Assembly: GCA_035627675.1 (NCBI GenBank)
Contig: DASPLH010000005.1
Span: forward strand, 1 to 11,360
Source of the DNA: DASPLH01 sp035627675
GTDB lineage: Bacteria; Acidobacteriota; Terriglobia; Terriglobales; Acidobacteriaceae
Direction of reading: 5' to 3'
Length of the DNA: 11,360 nt
Shown: one piece after another, positions 6,057 through 11,360 of the stretch
Layout: every line of letters begins with the position of its first letter
Numbering within the stretch: the stretch's first letter is position 1
Notes under the pieces: generated by a model
Told to the model about the DNA's origin: nothing
Database searches by the model: none
The model's input: only the letters and a program-made list of their open reading frames with translations
Translations under genes and position numbers: made by a program

Positions 6057-8081
6057 CTACCGCGGGGTTACAGGCTGAGTCTGCTGTGGCGTGGTGGTCT
6101 GGTTCGTGGACGGCTGCGTTCCGGTGGTGCCGGTCGTGCCAACTCCTGCCGCGCCCGCCGGAGTGTTCACCGTGCCGCCGGCAGAGCCGGACACTCCGGG
6201 AGTTGTTGCCGTACCGGATGCTCCCACACCGATCGTGCCCGGCGAGGCGACCGCTCCGGTCCCGGAGCTCGTGCCGCCCTGCACTCCGCCGGCACCGACA
6301 GCTCCAGTGGCTCCGCCCGTCGTGCCGCCTGCGGTTCCCACTGCACCGGTTGAAGCGCCAGCGCCTGCACCTTCCCTGCTGCGGGCGGTCTCGATGGCCT
6401 GCCCGCTGACCACCAGCTCCACGCGACGGTTCTGCTGGCGTCCAGCGGACGAGGCGTTGGAAGCGATCGGCTGCGACTCGCCGTATCCGCGCGAAACGAT
6501 GCGGTCGGGAGGCACTCCCTGCTGTGCGAGGAACGAACGAACGGCGGCGGCGCGGCGATCCGAAAGCGTGATGTTGTAGTCTTCGCTGCCAACACTGTCG
6601 GTGTGGCCCTCGATCTCGAGACGGAGATCCGGGTAGGCCATGATGATGCCGGCGACCTTGGCGAGGCGAAGCTTCGCGCCCGAACGCAGCGTGGCCTTGC
6701 CGGTATCGAACAACACGTCAGACATGTTGACGATGAGTCCGCGGGCGGTGTCGCGGGTCTGGAGTACCTGGTTGAGTTGAGTGAGCAGGCGAGCGCGCAT
6801 CTGCTCGCGTTCCTGCTCGGCCCGCATGGCGGCCTGCTGTGCCTGTTGAGTCTGCAACTGGGCCTGCTGGGTCTGTTGCGCGAGCGCTTGCTGCTGCTCG
6901 ATTGCCTGCTGGCGAGCCTGCTCGGCGGCGATGCGCTCCTGGATCGCACGGTCAGCTTCGGCCTGCGCGCGGAGGCGGGCCTCTTCGGCGGCGAGACGCT
7001 CCTGTTCGGAAGTGGTCGCCTGCTGTTGTGCCTGCGTAGCCTGCTCCTGCGCCTGGCGGGCACGCTCAGCCTCATCCTGCGCGCGCTGCTGCGCTTCGGC
7101 CGTCTGCTGTTCCTGCGCACGGCGTTCGGCGGCGATGCGCTCCTCCTGCTTGCGGCGGATGGTCAGGACACGCGCATCTTCCGCGGCCTGAACAGCGCCG
7201 CGCGCAACGGTTCCGATGGCAGACCGGCTCTGCTTGCGCTTGAGGTAATCTTCGCCGCGGGCCAGCGACTCCTCGGCGCGGGCGAGCGCGTCGGGAGCGT
7301 ACTTGTCGGCTCCGGCGCTGCGCGCGATGGCCACGGCGTTACGCGCCTCGAGCAACGTGAGCGGAACCTTGCGCCAATCCTGTCCGGTGGCTGGGAGTTT
7401 CGTCGGATCGAGATCGATGGTGTACTCGCCGCGTTCCAACAGGTCGAAGCGCGCCATGATGGGCTGCTCCCAACCCTTGGTGTCCTTGCGGACGACGTTC
7501 TCCATGACGATCATGTTGCTCGGACGCGTGACCGCGAAGTACGGCTCGGCGGTGACGATCATCCCGAAAGCCTGGAGATCGCTGGTGGCGCGCATCTCGT
7601 ACTCGCCATCGTCGTTGGGCACGATCTCGCCGAGGTTCACCGGGCGTCCCTCAGGCGTGATCGCCCACAGGACATAGGTCAGGTATTCGGGACCGAAGGA
7701 GGTCGCCGGCTTCATCCGGCCGAAGTCGAGGTTGATCTCGACGCCGCTGCTCTTGCCGGTGACTTCGGCCTGGCCCCTGGATTCCGGCATCAGGCTGGTG
7801 CCGCGGAAATCGATTTTTGTCGATCCGGCGCGATGACGGTAGTTGACCGCGCTGGTCGTGCGGGAGATGACGTTGACGCGGAATACCGGCGTCTTGTCCA
7901 TCGGCGTGACTTCCGTATCGGTCTGCTGCTGGCCGTCGCCCGTCTGCGTAGATTTGGTGGACGGCGCGGATGCCGGGTCCTGATTGGCTGGAACGGTGAT
8001 GGGCGACGCTGCGTCCTGTGCCGCTGCGGGAACGCACAGCGCGGCTCCAAGACACATCGCCAATAACTGCTTGCTGATCAT
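6057..8081 (-). CDS. OmpA-family protein with long Gln/Ala-rich coiled coil
   Basis: This 674-residue envelope protein has several regions: signal peptide 1-22 (LAMCLGAALCVPAAAQ), Ser/Thr/Gln linker to about 62, a beta-rich domain about 65-235, an Ala-rich helical segment about 238-310 resembling DUF4398, a charged Gln/Ala coiled coil about 305-445, an OmpA C-terminal domain about 448-560, and a Gly/Thr/Ala/Pro low-complexity tail 565-674. The OmpA domain is complete: FDTGKATLRSGAK (458-470), EGHTDSVGS (491-499) with Asp495, and the NxxLSxxRAxxV motif from Asn503 with Arg510, the residues that hold the diaminopimelate of peptidoglycan. It probably links the outer envelope to peptidoglycan, the coiled coil acting as a periplasmic spacer. 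The start at 8081 is supported by GGGGAG (in 8084-8091). No beta-barrel is evident, so it is not a classical porin-like OmpA. It follows the alkyltransferase gene after 138 bp. Confidence 0.92.
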   Translation of the reverse strand: MISKQLLAMCLGAALCVPAAAQDAASPITVPANQDPASAPSTKSTQTGDGQQQTDTEVTPMDKTPVFRVNVISRTTSAVNYRHRAGSTKIDFRGTSLMPESRGQAEVTGKSSGVEINLDFGRMKPATSFGPEYLTYVLWAITPEGRPVNLGEIVPNDDGEYEMRATSDLQAFGMIVTAEPYFAVTRPSNMIVMENVVRKDTKGWEQPIMARFDLLERGEYTIDLDPTKLPATGQDWRKVPLTLLEARNAVAIARSAGADKYAPDALARAEESLARGEDYLKRKQSRSAIGTVARGAVQAAEDARVLTIRRKQEERIAAERRAQEQQTAEAQQRAQDEAERARQAQEQATQAQQQATTSEQERLAAEEARLRAQAEADRAIQERIAAEQARQQAIEQQQALAQQTQQAQLQTQQAQQAAMRAEQEREQMRARLLTQLNQVLQTRDTARGLIVNMSDVLFDTGKATLRSGAKLRLAKVAGIIMAYPDLRLEIEGHTDSVGSEDYNITLSDRRAAAVRSFLAQQGVPPDRIVSRGYGESQPIASNASSAGRQQNRRVELVVSGQAIETARSREGAGAGASTGAVGTAGGTTGGATGAVGAGGVQGGTSSGTGAVASPGTIGVGASGTATTPGVSGSAGGTVNTPAGAAGVGTTGTTGTQPSTNQTTTPQQTQPVTPR

Positions 8082-8091
8082 AAGCTCCCCT
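8082..8091 (-). promoter_or_regulatory. Ribosome binding site of the long OmpA-family gene
   Basis: The - strand reads AGGGGAGCTT directly before ATG 8081, a near-ideal Shine-Dalgarno sequence. It fixes the start and contrasts with the absence of one before dgt, kdsB and the alkyltransferase gene. The rest of the gap up to 8219 shows no clear promoter by eye. Confidence 0.7.
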
Positions 8092-8219
8092 GCCTTCGCG
8101 TGGACGAAGGTCCCGAGTCACACTCCGGCGTGTGGGTACACGGATCTGTCTCCGGAGGGACTTGTAGTTAGGGAGATGCGATCTTTGATGCTGGCGTTCG
8201 CTCGCGGCGGATCGGGGAC

Positions 8220-8717
8220 CTAGGAGAACAACCCTGCGGTGCGGTGCCTGGGCGGCCACGCACCTTCGAGTCGCAGCAGCAGTTCCTTGGTTGCGAGTCC
8301 GCCACCATAGCCGCCGAGAGTTCCGTCGCTTGCGATGACGCGATGACACGGGACGAGGATCGAGACCGGGTTCGCTCCGTTGGCCGCCCCGACAGCACGG
8401 AATCCGTTTTGGCAGCCGACCATGCGGGACAGCTCGGCGTAGGTGCGCGTCTCCCCGTAGGGAATGGTGAGCAGAGCGTTCCAGCAGCGAAGCTGAAATT
8501 CGGTGCCGCGCATGTCGAGCGGCAGATCGAAGCTCTGGCGGGTTCCCGCGAAGTACTCCGTCAACTGATGCACGTAGGGGGCGAGAAGCTCGGGATTGTC
8601 TTCGCCTTCGAGGCGGATCGGATGGCGTCCGTCGGCGAACAGGAGCGCGCAGAGACCGCGATCTGTGGCTCCGAGCAGCAGCGTTCCTGCGGGCGATTCC
8701 ATTCTGCCGATGTACAT
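8220..8717 (-). CDS. ogt: Methylated-DNA--[protein]-cysteine S-methyltransferase
   Basis: This 165-residue suicide repair protein transfers the alkyl group from O6-alkylguanine (and O4-alkylthymine) in DNA to its own cysteine. The acceptor is Cys124 in LVPCHRVIAS (121-130). His125, Asn116 in GANP and Glu151 in LRLEG lie at the spacing expected for the catalytic network. FQLRCWNALLTIPYGETRTY (74-93) and the helix-turn-helix with the Arg finger GFRAVGAANGANP (105-117) are typical. No AdaA domain or AraC regulator is fused, so it matches Ogt/MGMT rather than Ada. The length and the start at 8717 fit; Met6 is an alternative start. There is no Shine-Dalgarno sequence, but an extended -10 box TGCTATCCT ends 8 nt before the ATG. 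The gene sits between two OmpA-family genes; an upstream terminator (8783-8812) suggests it is transcribed separately from the second one. Confidence 0.96.
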   Translation of the reverse strand: MYIGRMESPAGTLLLGATDRGLCALLFADGRHPIRLEGEDNPELLAPYVHQLTEYFAGTRQSFDLPLDMRGTEFQLRCWNALLTIPYGETRTYAELSRMVGCQNGFRAVGAANGANPVSILVPCHRVIASDGTLGGYGGGLATKELLLRLEGAWPPRHRTAGLFS

Positions 8718-8725
8718 CGCGGTCG

Positions 8726-8734
8726 AGGATAGCA
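8726..8734 (-). promoter_or_regulatory. Extended -10 promoter of the alkyltransferase gene
   Basis: On the - strand TGCTATCCT (8734-8726) fits the extended -10 pattern TGnTATnnT, which can work without a good -35 box. It ends 8 nt before ATG 8717, leaving a predicted leader of about two bases. Confidence 0.45.
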
Positions 8735-8782
8735 GGTCTGCCGTGCGTTGCAGGCTTAAAGGCCTGCTGCACCCAGACCGGG

Positions 8783-8812
8783 AAATAAAAGGCCCCTCCT
8801 TGTCGGAGGGGC
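8783..8812 (-). terminator. Rho-independent terminator of the second OmpA-like gene
   Basis: GCCCCTCC (8792-8799) and GGAGGGGC (8805-8812) form a perfect 8-bp stem with a 5-nt loop. On the - strand the stem is followed by CTTTTATTT (8791-8783). It begins about 40 bp past the stop of the upstream OmpA-like gene and separates it from the alkyltransferase gene. Confidence 0.9.
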
Positions 8813-8853
8813 ATGTTGTTACCGTTCCAGCGTACGGGAAAGAGACTGCGAAG

Positions 8854-9846
8854 TTAGCGAGGCTGCTCGCTGGGCTGCTGCGGCTGGGTCTGCGGAGCGG
8901 ACTGCGACGGCTGCTGCCACGGAGCGGCCTGGTTGCCCATCGCCGGCTGTTGCTGCGAACCGCTGTCGCTCACGCTGCCCGGCTGCGAAGCGCCGGCGAC
9001 GCCACCCTGCTGCATCGGAGCGGCCGAAGCGGTCTGGAGCTGGTCGAGTCCGTTCTTCATCAGCGTGACGTCAACGCGCCCGGCGCGAACGCGCTGCGCC
9101 TTGCCGTCGGAGGTCTGAACCGGCACGTTGCCCATGCCTACCATGAAGATGCGGTAAACGGGCACGTTGTGCTCAATCACGAGGTAACGAGCCACGGCCT
9201 GTGCCATCGACTGCGAGTTCTGAATGGCCTGCTGTCCGCGGCCCGGCGAGAAGCCCTGTATCTGGAAGATGTATCCCTTCTGATCGCGGGTATTGGCCAC
9301 GAGTTCGTCGAGAGCGGCTTTCGCGTTCTGGCTCAGAGTGCTCTGGCCGCTGCGGAACCGGATCTCGGTCTGGTTCGCGGGCGAGTACTGATCCAGCGTG
9401 CCTACGACCTGCTCGACGGTCTGGAGACGCGTGCTGGCCTGGCTGGCGGTCTGGTGAGCTTCCTGCGCGCGCTGTCCGGCGGCGAGAGCCTTCTGGTCGG
9501 CTTCGGTGGCCTTGGCGGTCGCAACGCGGATGCCTTCGGTCGCGCGAGAGTCAACGTCCCTCAACATGCGGCTGTTGTTGGCCGTGAGTTCGTCGAGTTC
9601 GTTGACGCGGTTGCGGACGGGGCTGAGCTGACGCTCGACGTACTTCTTGCGGGCGAAGGGATTGAGCTTGCCCCAGAAACCCTGCTTGGTGTCCTGCTGC
9701 AACGGCTGGCGCGCGCCGAGTTCGTCGGACGCGGGCTGCGACTGCGCGGCCGGCTGCTGCTGTTGCATGTCGGAGTTCTGCTGTGCGGCGGCGGGCAGAA
9801 TGAGAGTGGCCGCCAACGGTAACGCGAACAGGAATTGCTTCTTCAT
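8854..9846 (-). CDS. OmpA-like envelope protein with degenerate peptidoglycan-binding motif
   Basis: This 330-residue protein starts with a clear signal peptide (1-22, MKKQFLFALPLAATLILPAA), then a Gln-rich linker, a conserved-looking FWGKLNPFARKKYV segment (57-70), an Ala-rich helical or coiled-coil part (about 71-150), an OmpA-like domain (about 158-265: IRFRSGQSTLSQNAKAALDE, FQIQGFS, GRVDVTLM) and a Gln/Pro/Ser tail. The domain has the fold's outline but not its usual ligand residues: GHTD is replaced by GFSP (198-201), and the LSxxRA arginine position is Met214. Binding to diaminopimelate is therefore doubtful. Ribosome binding site GGGAGA (9857-9852) supports the start. The gene has its own terminator and a 538-bp upstream gap with a possible sigma-54 promoter. 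It is probably periplasmic or outer-membrane-associated; its function is unknown. Confidence 0.88.
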   Translation of the reverse strand: MKKQFLFALPLAATLILPAAAQQNSDMQQQQPAAQSQPASDELGARQPLQQDTKQGFWGKLNPFARKKYVERQLSPVRNRVNELDELTANNSRMLRDVDSRATEGIRVATAKATEADQKALAAGQRAQEAHQTASQASTRLQTVEQVVGTLDQYSPANQTEIRFRSGQSTLSQNAKAALDELVANTRDQKGYIFQIQGFSPGRGQQAIQNSQSMAQAVARYLVIEHNVPVYRIFMVGMGNVPVQTSDGKAQRVRAGRVDVTLMKNGLDQLQTASAAPMQQGGVAGASQPGSVSDSGSQQQPAMGNQAAPWQQPSQSAPQTQPQQPSEQPR

Positions 9847-9851
9847 TGGAA

Positions 9852-9857
9852 TCTCCC
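9852..9857 (-). promoter_or_regulatory. Ribosome binding site of the second OmpA-like gene
   Basis: The - strand reads GGGAGA followed by TTCCA and ATG 9846, good Shine-Dalgarno complementarity at 5-nt spacing. It confirms the start that includes the full signal peptide. Confidence 0.7.
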
Positions 9858-9981
9858 GGCGAGTGCTGGAACCTGGGCGGAACTCGGTCCTCGCCTGACC
9901 TGCATGGGCCCTTCATAGCCCGAAATTCTGGCCCGCAGATCCGCCGGGGTGTGGTCGGCGAACCTGCGGTAGTGCCAGGCT

Positions 9982-10004
9982 GCGCAGTGCTGGCGGCACT
10001 GCGC
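9982..10004 (-). repeat. Hairpin at the predicted 5' end of the OmpA-like transcript
   Basis: GCGCAGTGC (9982-9990) pairs perfectly with GCACTGCGC (9996-10004) around a 5-nt loop. It lies about 135 bp upstream of the OmpA-like start and would be about 6 nt from the 5' end of a transcript begun at the candidate sigma-54 promoter. There is no T-run, so it is not a terminator. Confidence 0.5.
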
Positions 10005-10020
10005 GATACGTCCTGCGTAG

Positions 10021-10037
10021 TGCAGGGGTGATGCCAA
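10021..10037 (-). promoter_or_regulatory. Candidate sigma-54 (RpoN) promoter for the OmpA-like gene
   Basis: The - strand reads TTGGCATCACCCCTGCA (10037-10021). This has the invariant GG (-24) and GC (-12) separated by 10 bp and otherwise matches YTGGCACGNNNNTTGCW except for two core positions. Transcription would start near 10010, giving a leader of about 164 nt. Single-motif matches of this quality do arise by chance. Confidence 0.4.
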
Positions 10038-10373
10038 ACCGGAAGCTCGAACAGTGACCTTAAGTCCTTTGTTTTCAAAGTTTCGGCGAAGCGTTTTCTG
10101 GACAGTGGCTACCCCCGATGGGTAGGAAGGTAATCCGCGGGTAATTTCGACAGGTTGCGGGCCGGGGGACCATCGTTGCGATTGGCGGGCGGAGAGCCGG
10201 AGACCGGCGCAGCGAATGTGGCTGCTTTCGATTCTGCGACGGCCGGCATGACCGTGCCCCGAAACGAACCCGGCGCCGATACCGACCCGCGAACATCGCG
10301 GTCGGCTGCACGGCGGTTGACGACCGAAGCTGCAGGGATGGCGTCCACCGAAAATAGATTAAGATTCGGGGCC

Positions 10374-10377
10374 GGAG
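10374..10377 (+). promoter_or_regulatory. Ribosome binding site of the DinB-family gene
   Basis: GGAG at 10374-10377 stands 7 nt before ATG 10385, a well-spaced Shine-Dalgarno sequence that decides the start. An A+T-rich stretch at 10351-10366 (TAGATTAAGATT) may hold the -10 region, but no good -35 box was found. Confidence 0.6.
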
Positions 10378-10384
10378 CGGCACT

Positions 10385-10912
10385 ATGAATCCAGTCCCGT
10401 TGGTGGAGCAAGTTCTCGACAGTTGGCGAGTGAACAACACGATCACGCTCGAAATGATTGAGCAGATGCCCGATGCCGCACTATCGGCCGTGCCACTCAA
10501 CTCGCGCGGACGCGATGTCGCGCACCAGTTGGCACACATGCACACGGCCCGCGTTGGACACCTGATCTTCAACGGAGTGCGGAACCCCGCGTTGCCGAAG
10601 TACGGAGCGAAAGACAAACCTACGCGCGAGGAACTCCTTAGGGCCTTTCGCGCTTCGGGCGAGGCGACCGAGACATTCCTGCGGGAAGTCCTGGAAGGTA
10701 AGCGGACGCTGCGGATGTTCCGCGGGGAGATCGTGCGCTGGATGTCGTACCTGATTTCGCACGACTCGCATCACCGGGGACAGATCCTGCTGGCGCTCAA
10801 GCAGAACGGGATGCGGCAATCCGAGAAGATCGCGCTCAATCTCGTGTGGGGACGCTGGTACTGGGAACCGAGACAGAAGGGGCAGCCCCGCAGGGCTGCC
10901 GCATCACGATAG
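10385..10912 (+). CDS. DinB/YfiT-family metal-dependent protein
   Basis: This 175-residue protein has the four-helix-bundle signature of the DinB superfamily. The likely metal-binding histidines are His51 in HQLAHMHTARV and His126 and His130 in SHDSHHRGQI (125-134). Members include thiol-dependent S-transferases and many proteins of unknown role; despite the name, this is not the DNA polymerase IV gene, and no substrate can be assigned. The helix EQMPDAALSAVP and the Leu/Ala-rich helices fit the fold. The start has a good ribosome binding site. The last seven residues or so (RRAAASR) are encoded by a sequence that recurs, slightly changed, twice downstream (11008 and 11079), so the C-terminus may have been altered by repeat insertion. 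The core fold should end near WYWEPRQ (158-164). The gene converges on a phosphohexomutase across the hairpin array. Confidence 0.88.
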   Translation: MNPVPLVEQVLDSWRVNNTITLEMIEQMPDAALSAVPLNSRGRDVAHQLAHMHTARVGHLIFNGVRNPALPKYGAKDKPTREELLRAFRASGEATETFLREVLEGKRTLRMFRGEIVRWMSYLISHDSHHRGQILLALKQNGMRQSEKIALNLVWGRWYWEPRQKGQPRRAAASR

Positions 10913-11157
10913 TTGCACATCCCACATTCGCTTCGCGGATGTGGGGCACCAGCATCTTCACTTCCATCCCACATTCGCTCCGCTTCGCTTCGCGGATGTG
11001 GGGCACCCAGGCTGCCGCTTCACGATCGTTGCACATCCCACATTTGCTCCGCCTTCGGCTCCGCAGATGTGGGACACTCAGGCTGCCGCTTCACGATCAT
11101 TGCACATCCCGCATTCGCTCCGCCTTCGGCTGCGCGGATGTGGGGCACCCGAGCACC
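10891..11157. repeat. Array of four CCCACAT...ATGTGGG hairpins with gene-tail spacers
   Basis: Four hairpin units stand in a row with left/right arms at 10921/10945, 10968/11002, 11037/11073 and 11108/11144 (outermost bases). Each has an 11-bp stem of the form CCCACATTCGC...GCGGATGTGGG with one G-T pair; loops vary by TCCGC/TTCGC pentamers, and units 3 and 4 contain an inner GCC-TTC-GGC stem. GGGGCACC (GGGACACT in unit 3) follows each. A 32-33-nt spacer beginning CAGG(G)CTGCCGC and ending TTGCACATCCC occurs at 10891, 11008 and 11079; the first copy is the end of the DinB gene. The last two copies are 71 bp apart. The array lies between two converging genes. Short frames through it (peptides such as RMWGT) are repeat artefacts. 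Confidence 0.85.
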
Positions 11158-11161
11158 GGAG

Positions 11162-11360
11162 TTAGGCGCTGGCGCCCTTCTGGTGTACGAAGTCCAGCGT
11201 TGAGTCGAGGATCTCGTCAACGAGTTCCTGCGAAGCAGCTTCGCAGTAGACGCGGAGCAGCGGCTCGGTTCCGGAACCGCGCACCAGCACCCAGGCTTCG
11301 GCGCCGTTGCCGTTAGTCGGCGCGTCGAGGAAGAACTTGTACCCGTCGAGGTCTTCCATC
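11162..11360 (-). CDS. Phosphoglucomutase/phosphomannomutase family protein, C-terminal part
   Basis: Only the last 66 codons or so are present; the gene runs off the right edge, so the Met at 11359 is internal. The visible part holds the C-terminal phosphate-binding loop of alpha-D-phosphohexomutases, VRGSGTEPLLRVYCEA, in domain 4, preceded by DGYKFFL. This loop grips the phosphate of the sugar phosphate while the catalytic serine (outside the window) exchanges its phosphoryl group. The RGSGTEP form does not settle whether the enzyme is PgcA/Pgm-, ManB- or GlmM-like. The stop TAA at 11164-11162 lies only a few bases from the hairpin array, which may act as its 3' boundary. Identification to superfamily is firm; substrate is open. 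Confidence 0.88.
   Translation of the reverse strand, partial: MEDLDGYKFFLDAPTNGNGAEAWVLVRGSGTEPLLRVYCEAASQELVDEILDSTLDFVHQKGASA

Larger units (their letters stand above)
9847..10384. other. Divergent intergenic region between the OmpA-like and DinB genes
   Basis: This 538-bp gap has no convincing gene. Short frames on both strands (for example 10155-10388 on + and 10109-10411 on -) lack family resemblance and overlap the DinB start. It contains a possible sigma-54 promoter (10021-10037), a 9-bp perfect hairpin (9982-10004), a small inverted repeat CTTTG-TTTT-CAAAG (10067-10080) and a short palindrome CTACCC...GGGTAG near 10111-10127. The part from 10130 to 10350 shows nothing further that I can support. 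Confidence 0.5.

Noticed and set aside
6603..8066. 487-codon open frame on the + strand opposite the long OmpA-family gene
   Set aside because: It mirrors the Gln/Ala-rich codons of the real gene (GCC and CTG runs) and has no signal peptide or recognisable domain. The - strand gene has a signal peptide, ribosome binding site, OmpA motifs and terminator.
8596..9822. 408-codon open frame on the + strand across the alkyltransferase start and second OmpA-like gene
   Set aside because: It is antisense to two supported genes, Leu/Arg/Gly-rich, and crosses a clear - strand terminator.
10109..10411. 100-codon frame on the - strand in the gap upstream of the DinB gene
   Set aside because: It starts inside the DinB gene, has no ribosome binding site, signal peptide or recognised domain, and is rich in Ala/Pro/Arg like other chance frames. 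I cannot exclude a decayed gene but have no positive evidence.
10891..11157. CRISPR array
   Set aside because: Regular hairpins with spacers suggested it, but the spacers are near-identical to one another, the repeats vary in length and loop, and no cas gene is present.
10846..11316. Several small frames across the hairpin array, with peptides such as ASRMWGT or VPHIREA
   Set aside because: The repeated peptides are translations of the CCCACAT...ATGTGGG repeats in all frames. Such frames are often mis-annotated as hypothetical proteins.

Overview
The window looks like a GC-rich Gram-negative chromosome segment, most probably from the Acidobacteriota (Terriglobia). Three things point there: kdsB implies a Kdo-containing lipopolysaccharide; two outer-membrane OmpA-family proteins have Gln/Ala-rich architectures; and the intergenic regions carry hairpin repeats of the type CCCACATTCGCTTCGCGG...GATGTGGGGCACC, which I associate with that phylum. 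The phylum is an inference, not a database result. Nothing here is an insertion sequence, phage, CRISPR array, tRNA or rRNA.

Layout. Bases 2-4739 read on the + strand: the 3' part of a large tetratricopeptide-repeat protein ending in a clear terminator; a dGTPase-like HD-domain triphosphohydrolase; a membrane-embedded M48 (Ste24-like) metalloprotease; and a small secreted protein of unknown function whose GTG start overlaps the protease stop. Bases 4740-5158 lie between converging genes and hold four strong hairpins and no convincing gene. Bases 5159-9846 read on the - strand: kdsB, a long OmpA-family protein, an O6-alkylguanine-DNA alkyltransferase, and a second, divergent OmpA-like protein. 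Two intrinsic terminators separate these units. Bases 9847-10384 form a divergent intergenic region with a possible sigma-54 promoter and a hairpin in the presumed leader of the second OmpA gene. A DinB-family protein follows on the + strand. Its last codons are part of a repeat unit duplicated twice downstream within a four-hairpin array (10891-11157). The right edge cuts a phosphohexomutase read on the - strand.

Functional themes. Envelope functions dominate (kdsB, two OmpA-like proteins, membrane M48 protease, secreted small protein). Two genes act on nucleotides or DNA (dGTPase, alkyltransferase). There is no evidence that these form one pathway; the segment looks like ordinary chromosomal housekeeping. 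The most notable signals are non-coding: a hairpin repeat family with compensatory base changes sitting at converging gene ends, the duplication of a gene tail into that array, -10-like motifs placed so close to start codons that several transcripts may be leaderless, and a candidate sigma-54 promoter whose transcript would begin with a stable hairpin.
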